The notes: a model not told the origin generated them from the letters alone. 64,000 nucleotides of DNA from Microcaldota archaeon (GCA_021811435.1 JAJZOR010000005.1:1-64000); one strand, 5' to 3'; numbered from the stretch's first letter, positions 9,217-18,261 are shown. Program-made: numbers and translations.

Positions 9217-10050
9217 ATGGACGTAAAGCCGTATGTGGAGATTATACGGAAAACTGGCAGCCAGGCGCGCAAGCTCTTCTGCGCCTACTGCGGAGCGCAG
9301 ACGCCGGCTGGCAGCGCCGAGGGATTGTGCTCCGGTTGCGAGAGCCCTGTGTACTACACGCTTGACGAGGTGAGGGCCACAAGCCCGGCCATAATAGACG
9401 TGCTAGGCAGGATAAACGATGCGATTGCCAAGAACGGATACGATGCTGCATCCGCGGATTACGAGAAGCTGATGGCAGGCAACAAGGATGACGCCAACTT
9501 ATTTTACGTGGCTGGCCTCTTTTACATAAAGTACTCGAATTACGAAGTGAGCAGGATAAACTACAAGCTGCCGGGCTTCATGGAACAGAACTCAGCGCAG
9601 AGGCACAGAGCCAACGACCTGACGTCGAAGGCCAGACTACTGCTAAATAGAGCGGTTTACATAAGCGACGCCGCAGTGGCCATGGGAAACGACGCCCTCA
9701 GGCAGACCTACATACGCTTCCTGTGTTCGATCAAGCTCCAGAAGCTCAGGGAGGCCAAAGGCAGCCTCGAAAAGATAAAGGGCATGGGCGACCGCACGCT
9801 TGCAAGCTACGCCGAGCTCGTGCTTAGAACTAACGCTGGCGAATACGACTATGTCATAGGGCACGCAAAGGAACTTATCAGCGCGCAAGACTTCGTACCC
9901 AACGCGGCTTTCTACTTATCTGCGGCGCTGTTCAAGAAAAGGATGTATGGGGAATCGGAGGCGGTGGTTAAGGCCCTGGACGACCAGCTAGCTACCAGCA
10001 ACGTCAGGGAACTGCTAGGCGAAATCGCGCGGGCGAAGGCGTCATTTTGA
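9217..10050 (+). CDS. zinc-ribbon and TPR-like repeat protein
   Basis: 277 residues. A zinc ribbon sits at about 22-48 (CAYCGAQ...CSGCESP), followed by an all-helical region with TPR-like repeats (ANLFYVAGLFYIKYSNYEVS, AAFYLSAALFKKRMYGESEAVV). Such proteins are usually adaptors; no catalytic motif is visible. It follows fibrillarin by 42 nt on the same strand and overlaps the convergent gltX stop by 9 nt. Specific role unknown. Confidence 0.75.
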   Translation: MDVKPYVEIIRKTGSQARKLFCAYCGAQTPAGSAEGLCSGCESPVYYTLDEVRATSPAIIDVLGRINDAIAKNGYDAASADYEKLMAGNKDDANLFYVAGLFYIKYSNYEVSRINYKLPGFMEQNSAQRHRANDLTSKARLLLNRAVYISDAAVAMGNDALRQTYIRFLCSIKLQKLREAKGSLEKIKGMGDRTLASYAELVLRTNAGEYDYVIGHAKELISAQDFVPNAAFYLSAALFKKRMYGESEAVVKALDDQLATSNVRELLGEIARAKASF

Positions 10051-11775
10051 TATGAATATGAACTGCTTGCGTTCCCCTTCGTTTTTATCAAAGATGCAGT
10101 AGCCGAACCTCTCGAACTGCACTATCTCATGCTCCTTAAGCTCGCGCGCGTAGCCCTCCGCGTATCCGGACACCTTCCCCATGCTGTCCGCATTGAAATT
10201 GCCGCTGTCGTCGAATATAGGGCCCGGGATGAGTATTGTACATGCAACCTTGTCCGCGCCGGGTACCCATTGTATTATTTTGTCATCGGGGTTGTCCACG
10301 CTCTTGTCGGCCTCAATCCTGTCCCCCACTGCGCGGATCCTTATGTCGAAAAGGTCCTTTAGCCTGACAGAACCTTTGTTCGCGCCCTCCAGCCCATTTG
10401 CATCCTGGCCGCTGATGTAAAAATCGCTGCCAGTCTTGTACTCCCTGAATCCGTAATCCCTAGATGGATGCAACTTCAGCCTCACGTCGGCTTGACCCGC
10501 CCCGTTGACCTTTACCATTACAGGGTCGCTAACGAAGAAGAGATGCTTTGCTACAGGGTCTATCAGCTTCCTGTTTTCCGCGAACAGCATTTCCAGCGGT
10601 ACGGTACTGTCGGTCCTGCTCATCCCGAACCTGAGTATGAATGCCCTTATGGCGTCGGGCTGCAGACCGCGGCGGCGCATCGCCATTACCGTAAGCAGCC
10701 TTGGGTCGTCCCAGCTGCTTAGTGAGCCATCGTTTATCAGCTTTCTAAGTTCCCTCTTGTGGGCGGTGAGGCCGCCCTTTATCTGGAGCATTGCCTGGTA
10801 GTGCATCCTTGGCAACTTCAGACCTAGGTACTTGAGCACTAGGCGATAGCTCTCGTCAAATATCTCGTACTCCTTGCCCCTTACTACGTCCGTGATCCCG
10901 TTGAAGTTGTCTATTAGCGGAGTGTTGATGTGGTATGTGGGCCATACGATGTACTTATTGCCCTGCCTGTAGTGCGCGGCTTCCTTAATCCTGAAGATTG
11001 CAGGGTCGCGCAGGGTCGTATTCTCCGAGGCCATGTCGCCCTTGAGCCTGACCAGCACCTGGCCCTCTGCGAACTTGCCCGCAAGCATGTCGTTGAACAG
11101 CGACGAGTTGGCTTCGGGTTTCTGCTCCCTGTGTAAGCACTCCTTTTTGGCGAACCTGTTCTTTTTGACCTCCTCGGAGCTGCACATGCAGACGTAGGCG
11201 TTGCCTTGGTCGAAGAGCCTCCTGCATATGTCGTACTCCTTCTCGATATAATCGCTTGCGTAGTATTCCCTGCTGAACTTTATGCCGAGCCATGCCGTGT
11301 CCCTCTTTATCCCCTCCACGTATTCCTGCCTGCATTTCTCCGGATTGGTGTCATCGAAGTAGAGGAATATCTGGCCGCCGTACACCCTTGCAAGCTCGTC
11401 GCTGATTATGCACTGCTTTGCATTGCCCAGCGTCATGTAGCCGCCGGGCTCCGGTGGGTAGCGGGTAAATACCATGCCCTCCTCCGCGCCATCTATTACG
11501 AATTTCGGTTTTGCAGTCTTCTCAGCGGTTTCCCGCGCCCTCTGCTCGAACTCCTCCTCAAAAGGCGCGTATTGCACTTCCAAATCCGCCTTGCTGAGTT
11601 TATTCACCGACGCAACCGCCTCCTGGACTGCGGCCTTGAGTTCCTTTATCGGAACGTCCTTTGCGCCCGGTATGACCTTGCCTAGGACGCTCCCGATATC
11701 TGCCTTCCCGTAATCGAGCGCGTTCTTTATTGCGAACTTTCTTATGGAGCCCTTAACATACTCGCTTATCGCCAT
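10042..11775 (-). CDS. gltX: glutamyl-tRNA synthetase (archaeal non-discriminating type)
   Basis: 577-residue class I aminoacyl-tRNA synthetase that charges tRNA-Glu, and in archaea commonly also tRNA-Gln for later amidation. After an archaeal N-terminal helical domain, the HIGH-equivalent PEPGGYMTLGNAK and TRYPPEP precede the Rossmann fold; DTNPE, DVVRGKE and a KMSKS-like AHKRELRKL follow; the C-terminus is the beta-barrel GlnRS-like anticodon domain. ATG 11775 has a GTGGTATGG ribosome site 4 nt upstream; an in-frame TTG at 11790 is less likely. Starts 12 nt after the stop of the membrane-protein gene. Confidence 0.96.
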   Translation of the reverse strand: MAISEYVKGSIRKFAIKNALDYGKADIGSVLGKVIPGAKDVPIKELKAAVQEAVASVNKLSKADLEVQYAPFEEEFEQRARETAEKTAKPKFVIDGAEEGMVFTRYPPEPGGYMTLGNAKQCIISDELARVYGGQIFLYFDDTNPEKCRQEYVEGIKRDTAWLGIKFSREYYASDYIEKEYDICRRLFDQGNAYVCMCSSEEVKKNRFAKKECLHREQKPEANSSLFNDMLAGKFAEGQVLVRLKGDMASENTTLRDPAIFRIKEAAHYRQGNKYIVWPTYHINTPLIDNFNGITDVVRGKEYEIFDESYRLVLKYLGLKLPRMHYQAMLQIKGGLTAHKRELRKLINDGSLSSWDDPRLLTVMAMRRRGLQPDAIRAFILRFGMSRTDSTVPLEMLFAENRKLIDPVAKHLFFVSDPVMVKVNGAGQADVRLKLHPSRDYGFREYKTGSDFYISGQDANGLEGANKGSVRLKDLFDIRIRAVGDRIEADKSVDNPDDKIIQWVPGADKVACTILIPGPIFDDSGNFNADSMGKVSGYAEGYARELKEHEIVQFERFGYCIFDKNEGERKQFIFISK

Positions 11776-11786
11776 CCATACCACGC

Positions 11787-12428
11787 TCAATTCGACAAAG
11801 ACACGTTGAATTGCCCGTCTTCTATGGTGCCGTTCGCTGACACCACGGCGAATACTTTAAGCCTGAGGGCAGAATTAAGCGGCGGCGGGTCCGTAAGGCC
11901 CAATGTTGCATTTGAGCCGGGTGCGGCAATGGATATCGGCTGGTTGTGGAAATAGAGCGTTATGTATTGCGGCAGGCTTACTTTTGCCGTTGAAGATACG
12001 TTTATCCCTGCAAGCGCATTTGCGGGCGGCGGTGTCGAACTGGACTCCAACGCGTTGTATATCACGCTCTGCATGCCGTTCGGGTTGATGCGCACCGTGT
12101 AGACATTGAACTGGTTGCCTAGCGGCACGTAGTTGTTTATAGAGCCGTTTGCCTGCATGCCTGAAAGTACGCCAGATACGGCGCCTGAATAGTTAACTGC
12201 AGGGCCTGAAAGCTTCACGATAGAGAAGTTTGTATAGCCCAGAATTATGGAGTTCACATAACCTATGACCGGATAGCCCTGCGACTGGACCACGGTGCTG
12301 GTCGATGTGCTGGCAGAGCCGTTGCCGAATGACACGTAAGATGATATGAACATTATGGCAACTGCCAATGTGCCTATGAAAAGTATGGTCTTCCTGCGCT
12401 TCTCGCCTTTATCGTTCGCTTCAGCCAT
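11787..12428 (-). CDS. single-pass membrane protein, extracellular domain
   Basis: 213 residues: charged cytoplasmic N-terminus (KGEKRRK), one transmembrane helix at about 14-31, then a Ser/Thr-rich extracellular domain with several sequons and no Cys. No recognisable catalytic motif. It sits immediately upstream of gltX in the same direction, suggesting co-transcription with no obvious functional link. Confidence 0.7.
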   Translation of the reverse strand: MAEANDKGEKRRKTILFIGTLAVAIMFISSYVSFGNGSASTSTSTVVQSQGYPVIGYVNSIILGYTNFSIVKLSGPAVNYSGAVSGVLSGMQANGSINNYVPLGNQFNVYTVRINPNGMQSVIYNALESSSTPPPANALAGINVSSTAKVSLPQYITLYFHNQPISIAAPGSNATLGLTDPPPLNSALRLKVFAVVSANGTIEDGQFNVSLSN

Positions 12429-12551
12429 TCCGAATCAGTCCTCACAGTTTTTAGCCCTGCCGACCTGCCACTCGGCATCGGGCAGATATTGATTATGTTG
12501 AAAAGTTTTTATAGATATGGCATCAAAAGTATTCTTACCGTGGGTAATCGT

Positions 12552-13265
12552 ATGGTTTTCAAGGATGGGGACTTTTTGGAGGTAGAGTACAGCGTATGGA
12601 ACGCTTCTGACAGCAGGCTGATTGCAACCACAAGCGCGGATGAGGCGAAGAAGGCGGGGCTTTTCAGCGAGAAGGGGCATTACGGCCCAGTGCTGGTGAT
12701 ACTGGGATCGAACGGGGTAATAAAGGGCCTCGACAGGGAGCTCAGGGGCATGGAGCCCAACCAGAAGAAGAAGTTCACCTTCAAGCCCGAAGACGCGTTC
12801 GGGCAACGGAGCGAGAGCCTTGTCAGGGTGATGCCGCTCTCTGACTTCAGGGCGAGGGACATAAACCCGCAGCCGGGCATGCAGGTCAACATAGACGACA
12901 TGACAGCGGTGATAAAGAGCGTCAACTCGGGTAGGGTCGTAGTGGATGCGAACCATCCGTATGCAGGCAGGAACGTCAGTTACGATGTGACCGTGCTAAG
13001 GAAACTCAACACCGGGAACGAGAAGATACTGGCTCTTGGCGACACCTACAACGCCAAGCCCACTTCCGCGCAGATAAAGGACAAGGACGCGGAGATACTG
13101 TTCGACGAAAAGGTCAGGAAGGACGCAGACTATTTCGTCGGGAAGGCGAGCCTGGTAGCTTCCGCATTCAACTATATCGGCGACATAGATAGGATAGTGG
13201 TCAGGGAGGAGTATGTAAGGCCGAAGGCCGCTGCGACAGATGGCGCAGAAGCCGGTAATGAGTGA
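12552..13265 (+). CDS. FKBP-type peptidyl-prolyl isomerase, long SlyD-like form
   Basis: Cytosolic prolyl isomerase of 237 residues. The FKBP core (FLEVEYSVWNA, IKGLDRELRGMEPNQKKKF) has an inserted IF chaperone flap (about 90-140) ending in the family-typical HPYAGRNVSYDVTVL, plus an archaeal C-terminal extension of about 90 residues. ATG 12552 is chosen because it begins the conserved MVFKDGDF strand; a TTTTTATAG promoter at about 12506-12514 places transcription start near 12538. A second, membrane-anchored FKBP is at 52835-53443. Confidence 0.92.
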   Translation: MVFKDGDFLEVEYSVWNASDSRLIATTSADEAKKAGLFSEKGHYGPVLVILGSNGVIKGLDRELRGMEPNQKKKFTFKPEDAFGQRSESLVRVMPLSDFRARDINPQPGMQVNIDDMTAVIKSVNSGRVVVDANHPYAGRNVSYDVTVLRKLNTGNEKILALGDTYNAKPTSAQIKDKDAEILFDEKVRKDADYFVGKASLVASAFNYIGDIDRIVVREEYVRPKAAATDGAEAGNE

Positions 13266-13274
13266 GCGATAGCC

Positions 13275-13469
13275 TCAGGTCTTTATGTTTAGAGCGAAGG
13301 TGCTAGCCACCTTCAGGCCCAGCTTCTTTGCTATCTCTGATTTCTCGACGTTAAGCACTATTATGTAGCCGTTCCACTTGGTGGTCAGGTCGTTCGAGCC
13401 GCAAAGCGGACACACATCCCCGTGGCTTTTCATTATGAACCTGCAATTTTTGCATGCCTTCTCTTCCAT
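13275..13469 (-). CDS. spt4: transcription elongation factor Spt4 (RNAP subunit E'')
   Basis: 64-residue zinc protein. The pattern CKNC...CPLCG followed by WNGYIIVLN matches archaeal Spt4/RpoE2, which binds NusG (Spt5) and clamps RNA polymerase for processive elongation. ATG 13469 has a GTGAT site 4 nt upstream, overriding a longer in-frame reading. Last gene of the PIN-rpoE1-spt4 operon, 4 nt after rpoE1. Confidence 0.95.
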   Translation of the reverse strand: MEEKACKNCRFIMKSHGDVCPLCGSNDLTTKWNGYIIVLNVEKSEIAKKLGLKVASTFALNIKT

Positions 13470-13473
13470 AGGA

Positions 13474-14064
13474 TCACTTTGGTTTTTCCTGCTTTTCCTT
13501 CTTCTGTCCTGCGCCGGGTTTCTGGCCGGACCTGGTCGATATCCATTCGAGCTTGCCAAGGCCCTCTGGCTTCATCGTGAGGGCTATCTTCGAGTCCTTT
13601 ATAGACGTCTTCATGCTTACGGTAGATATCTTAGCGTATACGATGTCGCCCTTCTTCAGGTTCCTCCCGGTCTTCCTGGAAACGAATGCGGGCACCTTCT
13701 TGTCGAATGACAGGAAGTCGCTGGTTATCTGCGACACGTGCACCAGGCCGTCCATCGGCCCTATCCTCACGAAGGCGCCGAATTCCGCCAGCTCGGTGAC
13801 CTCGCCTATGACGACTTCGTCCACCTTGGGCATGAACGACAGGACGCTGAACTCAGCCTCATGGTGCGTGGCCGGGTCTCCCGGATAGATGACTCCGTCG
13901 CTGACGTTCTTGACATCGAACACGGCAACTATGACCCCAAGGTCCCTGTCAATGGTGCCCTCGTACTTCCTCTGCAGCACCTGCATTGCCACGTCCTCTA
14001 TGTCCTTGTCGAAGTACTCCGGAGAGAGCTTGAACATGTCCCTTACAGTATAGATGTTGTACAT
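13474..14064 (-). CDS. rpoE1: DNA-directed RNA polymerase subunit Rpo7 (E')
   Basis: 196 residues. The N-terminal Rpb7 tip domain (about 1-78, MYNIYTVRDMFKLSPEYF) is followed by an S1 RNA-binding domain (about 82-165, GEVTELAEFGAFVRIGPMDGLVHVSQI). It forms the stalk with Rpo4 and binds nascent RNA. A Lys/Gln-rich tail of about 20 residues is unusual but harmless. Between a PIN gene and spt4, as in many archaea. Confidence 0.97.
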   Translation of the reverse strand: MYNIYTVRDMFKLSPEYFDKDIEDVAMQVLQRKYEGTIDRDLGVIVAVFDVKNVSDGVIYPGDPATHHEAEFSVLSFMPKVDEVVIGEVTELAEFGAFVRIGPMDGLVHVSQITSDFLSFDKKVPAFVSRKTGRNLKKGDIVYAKISTVSMKTSIKDSKIALTMKPEGLGKLEWISTRSGQKPGAGQKKEKQEKPK

Positions 14065-14082
14065 CGATACACCTTACAAGTA

Positions 14083-14451
14083 TTATTTAAGCATGCCGTT
14101 CCTTGCAATCTTTAAGGCTTTGACACCGCTGGCGCGCAGCTTCTTTATCAACGCGGTGTCGTTCGTGATTACGCTTATTGTCTTGTCCCTCTTAGCCGCG
14201 CTCAGTATCCAAGAATCGACACTTATATTTGCATCAGCAACATTAATATCTTTAATCCCTATGGCCACAAGGGAGGTCTTGGCGGTTATGCCTATAGCAG
14301 TAGGCTGCTGCGCTATGCCCTTCAACTCGTTTATCACGCCCTTGGATATCAGTATGTCGCGGCCAGGAAGCTGCTGCTCAACGTGCTCGAATATGTCGTG
14401 CCCGTTGGAGAAGGCAAAAAGGATTGAGCTGGTGTCGACTATCACCTTCAT
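14083..14451 (-). CDS. PIN-domain ribonuclease, FCF1/Utp24-like
   Basis: 122-residue PIN domain. Metal-binding acidic residues appear at the ends of strands: VDTSSILFAF near the N-terminus, NELKGIA, DSWILSAA and TNDTALIKK. Small stand-alone PIN proteins upstream of rpoE1 are a conserved archaeal arrangement and probably process RNA, possibly rRNA. ATG 14451 is preferred because the PIN strand begins MKVIVDTSS. Divergent from the CoA-binding gene at 14512 over a 60 bp shared promoter region. Confidence 0.88.
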   Translation of the reverse strand: MKVIVDTSSILFAFSNGHDIFEHVEQQLPGRDILISKGVINELKGIAQQPTAIGITAKTSLVAIGIKDINVADANISVDSWILSAAKRDKTISVITNDTALIKKLRASGVKALKIARNGMLK

Positions 14452-14511
14452 TTTAAAACCGTTACTAAATGAGGTACAAAGGTTTAATATTGTGCGCTGC
14501 GATTTCCTAAT

Positions 14512-14916
14512 ATGGCGGATAGTGCAGATGTAATAGACAGGATACTGAAGGGTTCCCACACCATAGCCGTGGTGGGATGCTCAAGGGAGCCGGGCAAGCC
14601 CAGCCATGACGTTCCCGCTTACCTCCAGTCGGTGGGGTACAGGATAATACCGGTTAACCCTTTCGCCGACACCATACTCGGGGAGAATGTATACAGGAGG
14701 CTGACAGACATAAAGGAACCGGTTGATGTGGTGGACGTCTTCAGGCCGGCGCCCGAGACTCCGGCGATAGCTAGAGATGCCATTGAGATCCACGCAAAGG
14801 TGCTGTGGCTGCAGGAGGGCATAGCCAATGATGAGGCCAGGCGGATAGCGGAAAATGGGGGCATGCTTTTCGTGATGGACAGGTGCATTATGAAGGAGCA
14901 TGCGAGGCGTAACTGA
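14512..14916 (+). CDS. CoA-binding domain protein (YccU-like)
   Basis: 134 residues forming a single Rossmann-type CoA-binding domain: VVGCSREPGKPSHDV near the N-terminus, RIIPVNPFA, DVVDVFRPAPETP and VLWLQEGI. This is the stand-alone relative of the succinyl-CoA synthetase domain; its cellular role is uncertain. A TTTAATATT element at 14480 fits a leaderless start at ATG 14512. Confidence 0.9.
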   Translation: MADSADVIDRILKGSHTIAVVGCSREPGKPSHDVPAYLQSVGYRIIPVNPFADTILGENVYRRLTDIKEPVDVVDVFRPAPETPAIARDAIEIHAKVLWLQEGIANDEARRIAENGGMLFVMDRCIMKEHARRN

Positions 14917-14946
14917 TAACAGGCCGGCGCAAAATGGAAAGAAGAG

Positions 14947-15345
14947 CTATTGCTGGTCCGGACGCGCCACTGGACCGCTCCTTAGTTTCTTTATCCTTTC
15001 GAGCTTCAGGCCCAGTACCTCAAGAAGCACCACCGCGTTGTTGTGCTCCTCGTCCTTCGCGGAGAAAAGCAGCGTAAGAGGGTCATGCTCCTGCGCCAGC
15101 GCGATCAGCTTGGACATCGCCCTGTTGGACTCCAGCTCCGCCTTGTAGCGCTTCCGGAAATCCTGCCACTTTGCGGGGTCGTGGGCGAACCATTTCCGCA
15201 GTTCAGCGGAGGGGGCGACGTCCTTCATCCACATGTCTATGTTCTGGGTGCCGGTCCGCACGCCTCTAGGCCATAGGCCGTCGATGAGCACGCGCGTGCC
15301 GTCCCTGACGTCTATCTTCTCATAGACCCGCTTTATCTTTATCAT
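14947..15345 (-). CDS. DUF488 family protein (YeaO-like)
   Basis: 132 residues with the DUF488 signatures VLIDGLWPRGV near the N-terminus, WFAHDPAKWQDF mid-protein and LLFSAKDEEHNNAVVLLEVL near the C-terminus. The family is widespread and proposed to resemble DNA-repair-linked small enzymes, but its biochemical function is not established. Convergent with the CoA-binding gene. Confidence 0.9.
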   Translation of the reverse strand: MIKIKRVYEKIDVRDGTRVLIDGLWPRGVRTGTQNIDMWMKDVAPSAELRKWFAHDPAKWQDFRKRYKAELESNRAMSKLIALAQEHDPLTLLFSAKDEEHNNAVVLLEVLGLKLERIKKLRSGPVARPDQQ

Positions 15346-15514
15346 AATTTAGGTATTGCATGTGCATGTTTTTATTACTTACATAGCGGCACGACCCGAT
15401 GCGCGCACTATCGCAGCGAAATGCGAGAGAAAAAAAGGAAAACAACATCGCAACAGCGAAAGTATTATAAGCTTATATAGCATATTATTCGCGAGGCGAC
15501 TTTAGGTGAACTGA

Positions 15515-15895
15515 ATGGGGATTTTTGATAAACTAGGGAAGACGCTTGGGACCTCGAAGGAACTAGACGTCGAAGAGTACATGAACTCTGCAGAGATGGA
15601 GAACGTAGACGTGATGAACGAACCCGCCGATTTTTACATAAAGCCGGTTGCGCTCAGGGAGGAGTCTGACGTTGCGCTCATACAGGGAGAGCTGCAGAAG
15701 AAGAACATAATACTTCTAAACATATCCGAGCTTTCCAAGAGGCCGAACACGCTTAAGACCATGGTGGATTCGCTCAAGGAATACGTGACCAAGATAAACG
15801 GCGACATAGCGAGGATAGACGACGAGAAGATACTGCTCACTCCGGCCAAGGTCAAGATAATAAAGAACAAGAAGCCGCAGCAGCCTAAGATGTAG
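15515..15895 (+). CDS. sepF: archaeal cell-division protein SepF
   Basis: 126 residues. An N-terminal amphipathic helix (MGIFDKLGKTLG) for membrane binding, an acidic linker, and the SepF core (about 42-118, IKPVALREESDVALIQGELQKKN, ILLTPAKVKI). In archaea with FtsZ, SepF anchors FtsZ to the membrane. Both FtsZ paralogs are encoded 3 kb downstream (18791-20902). Promoter TTATAAGCTTATATAG at about 15465. Its stop overlaps the convergent methyltransferase gene by 11 nt. Confidence 0.93.
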   Translation: MGIFDKLGKTLGTSKELDVEEYMNSAEMENVDVMNEPADFYIKPVALREESDVALIQGELQKKNIILLNISELSKRPNTLKTMVDSLKEYVTKINGDIARIDDEKILLTPAKVKIIKNKKPQQPKM

Positions 15896-16607
15896 AGCGC
15901 GCGGAACGCTTTTCCTTTTTGTTTCTGCTACTGAGCCCGATGGCGATAGCGCTGAGCTCTTTGGCCGTTGGCATAGACCTGTTTATTACGTGCCTGAATG
16001 CCATCACCACCGCAGCCTTGTCCCTTATGCTAGCGTTTGAGCGCACGGCGGTTGAAAACAGCCTCACGAGGCCGTCGCGTTCCGCGCCTGAAGCCCTCAT
16101 CGATTCCATCCTCTCGTATCGCGCGCGGCCCTTAGTGAGCTCATAGAGCGCTATTGCCAGCGCATGCGATATGTTAAGCACAGGATATTCGGGGTTGGAC
16201 CTTATGAATACGGTGGCATCGCACATGCGCAGCTCATCCTTGGTTAGCCCGGTGTCGTCCCTCCCGATCACCAGCGAGACGTCCTGCGTCTTTACGGCGC
16301 CTGCGAATTTGCTGGAGAACTCCTCAAGCGGGAAGACGTTGTGGAAGGATTTCTCGGTCTTGTGCCAGATGCCCGTAGTCCCTATGGCGAATGTTCCCGA
16401 AGTCGCTTCGCGCAGGCTCCTGACGACTGCGGCGTGCTCAAGGAGATCGCGCGCGTGCTTCGAATACTTTATAGCCTGGCTGCCGGCGGCATTGCACCGC
16501 GGATTGACGAGCACAAGCCCGGCAACCCCGAAATTCTTGGACACCCTGGCTGCGTAGCCCAGGTTTATCTGGTACTTGGGCCCCACCAGCACCACCCTTA
16601 TGCTCAT
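15885..16607 (-). CDS. TrmJ-like SPOUT RNA 2'-O-methyltransferase
   Basis: 240 residues with the three SpoU/TrmH motifs: motif 1 LVGPKYQINLGYAARVSKNF, motif 2 LVIGRDDTGLTKDEL, motif 3 YPVLNISHALAIALYEL, which form the knotted SAM site. TrmJ enzymes 2'-O-methylate tRNA position 32; the closest assignment here is TrmJ, but rRNA targets are possible. ATG 16607 follows the CPBP stop by 4 nt with a GTGAG site. Confidence 0.9.
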   Translation of the reverse strand: MSIRVVLVGPKYQINLGYAARVSKNFGVAGLVLVNPRCNAAGSQAIKYSKHARDLLEHAAVVRSLREATSGTFAIGTTGIWHKTEKSFHNVFPLEEFSSKFAGAVKTQDVSLVIGRDDTGLTKDELRMCDATVFIRSNPEYPVLNISHALAIALYELTKGRARYERMESMRASGAERDGLVRLFSTAVRSNASIRDKAAVVMAFRHVINRSMPTAKELSAIAIGLSSRNKKEKRSARSTS

Positions 16608-16611
16608 TGGC

Positions 16612-17301
16612 TCACTGGACAAGCGCGAGTATGCCGATCAGATTGACAAGTACGTGGCATATCACTGAAGGATACAGCGATTCGGTCTTCCTAAAAACGT
16701 ATCCGGCCACAAGCCCGAAGACCAGCGCGCCGAGGGCCTCGGAAATCGAAGCGTAGCCGCTGTGCAGCACCATGAACAGGATGGCGCTGAGGATCACGCC
16801 GAAACGCTTTACTAGGAAGCCCCGGAATAGTATCTCCTCGTCCAGCGGAGCTGCCAGGACGGTGAATGCCAGCACGTAAAGCGGCGCGCCCTGGAACGCC
16901 GAACTTGTATTGGTAGGCAGCGGTATGCCGGTATAGGATGAGAAGCCGGAAATGGCGACTTCGAGAAACAGTATTACGACCAGCATCAGCAGGCCGATGC
17001 CGATGTTCCTGTACGTGAGCTTTGCTCTGGAAAGGCCCAGTTCTGAGATTACTCGGATAGGGTCCATGCCCTTTGATAGCAGTATGTTTATCGCTATCAG
17101 CGGGAACGCTAGGGATAGCGCTATTGACGAGTCCTGGACCGCTAGTTTGTTCTGGGGCTGCACTGCGCTGACGTAGTTGAACCAGACAGTGAGCGCCAGC
17201 GCGGCAATCAGCGCCAGGAAAAACGCGCCCTTCAGCGCATCGTTGGGCCTGCTTGCGTTCTTAATCGCGGCTTTCCGGCCCCTGCGGCCCTTCGATGCCA
17301 A
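16612..17301 (-). CDS. CPBP (CAAX-like) intramembrane metalloprotease
   Basis: Multi-pass membrane protease of the CPBP/Abi family. The glutamate pair in DEEILFRGFL and the His of FMVLHSGYAS form the metal site, and a third helix carries ICHVLVN. About 229 residues if translation starts at TTG 17301, just after the eS31 stop at 17315. The in-frame region further upstream lies inside the eS31 frame and is low-complexity, so it is not used. Substrate unknown; some family members confer self-immunity to bacteriocins or process prenylated proteins. Confidence 0.85.
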   Translation of the reverse strand: MASKGRRGRKAAIKNASRPNDALKGAFFLALIAALALTVWFNYVSAVQPQNKLAVQDSSIALSLAFPLIAINILLSKGMDPIRVISELGLSRAKLTYRNIGIGLLMLVVILFLEVAISGFSSYTGIPLPTNTSSAFQGAPLYVLAFTVLAAPLDEEILFRGFLVKRFGVILSAILFMVLHSGYASISEALGALVFGLVAGYVFRKTESLYPSVICHVLVNLIGILALVQ

Positions 17302-17314
17302 AAACTCGACCTTC

Positions 17315-17467
17315 CTACTTCTGCTGCTTGAACTCGGTGTAGCCGCACTTGCCGCATGCATAGCGGTTCTTGTGGTCGGCCATGCGCGAACCGCACTTCT
17401 GGCATCGGCGGCCCGGCTTGTACGGCTTGGTCTCCTTTTTCTTTTTCGAGTCCTTTGCGTCTGCCAT
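17315..17467 (-). CDS. rps27ae: ribosomal protein eS31 (S27ae)
   Basis: 50-residue zinc-ribbon ribosomal protein of the small subunit. Lys-rich head, then CQKCGSRMADHKNRYACGKC with four zinc-binding Cys and the typical GYTEF end. ATG 17467 is selected from a longer in-frame reading because the protein then has exact family length. It follows eS24 by 4 nt, the common archaeal order. Confidence 0.95.
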   Translation of the reverse strand: MADAKDSKKKKETKPYKPGRRCQKCGSRMADHKNRYACGKCGYTEFKQQK

Positions 17468-17471
17468 GCAC

Positions 17472-17804
17472 TCATCCCTTCTTCTCCTTTGGCGGCTTGG
17501 CCTCGGGCTTCTGCTCTGCGCCCTTCTCCTTTTTGACCAGCCTCTCCTGTATGTGCTTGGGCTCCAGCCTCTTAAGGTCGGCCTCGGCCTTGTAAGCATG
17601 CGCAGTGCACTCACACCTCTTGACCCCGAAGCCCTGGCTCATGTTCACCACTATGGTAGCGGTAGGATCCAGGCCCAACTTCTTGCATAGCTCTGCCTTG
17701 GCCGAGTCCCTTGACGGAGTTGCATTTTCCGATAGTATGTAGAACTTTATCTCGCGCCTGCTGAGCAGGGCGTTGCTCGAGTCCGAAGTTATCTTTATTT
17801 CCAT
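17472..17804 (-). CDS. rps24e: ribosomal protein eS24
   Basis: 110 residues: MEIKITSDSSNALLSRREI start, GLDPTATIVVNMSQGFGVKRCECTAHAY core, and a Lys/Pro tail. Small-subunit protein. Start ATG 17804 sits behind GGTTGAT, which overlaps the aIF5A stop; a GTG at 17813 is possible but less likely. Middle gene of the aIF5A-eS24-eS31-CPBP-TrmJ run. Confidence 0.95.
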   Translation of the reverse strand: MEIKITSDSSNALLSRREIKFYILSENATPSRDSAKAELCKKLGLDPTATIVVNMSQGFGVKRCECTAHAYKAEADLKRLEPKHIQERLVKKEKGAEQKPEAKPPKEKKG

Positions 17805-17805
17805 A

Positions 17806-18207
17806 TCAACCACTAAGCACCCTTGATAGGGCCTTCCTGCCCATCGCCTCCATGACCTCCACCTCAGTCGACGGATTGACCTTGCCCCTGAGTTCCTCAG
17901 GTATCGGCAGGTCGTATACCTCGTAAGTCTCCGGGTCCATCAGCTGCGCGGAATCGCCGTTGACCGAGACCACCTGTGCCTTCCTCTTCGTTATTACCGG
18001 CACCTCAACGTCGCTGTGGCTCGGCTGGAGCAGCGTCTTCTTCTGCCCGTCGAATATGCCTATCGCGGTGATCCTCATCTTGGCGGACCCGTGCTTGCCT
18101 GGCGAACTCGTCTCTATGTCGACCACCCTGCATGGTATCCCGTCTATGAGCAGGAACCTTCCGGTCTTAAGGTCCTTGGCGGAAGCAAAAGTAACATCAT
18201 CGCTCAT
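17806..18207 (-). CDS. eif5a: translation factor aIF5A
   Basis: 133 residues. The hypusination loop SPGKHGSAK places the modified Lys at residue 38; an SH3-like N-domain and a C-terminal OB fold (GDSAQLMDPETYEVYDLPIP) complete the factor, which relieves ribosome stalling at polyproline and similar sequences. First gene of a five-gene run. Its promoter region holds the perfect 14 bp palindrome AAGTATATATACTT at 18262-18275. Confidence 0.97.
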   Translation of the reverse strand: MSDDVTFASAKDLKTGRFLLIDGIPCRVVDIETSSPGKHGSAKMRITAIGIFDGQKKTLLQPSHSDVEVPVITKRKAQVVSVNGDSAQLMDPETYEVYDLPIPEELRGKVNPSTEVEVMEAMGRKALSRVLSG

Positions 18208-18261
18208 TCAATCACAACTCTCTGGATGAAATAGCAAATCCAGTGGAATTATTGGTGTGAA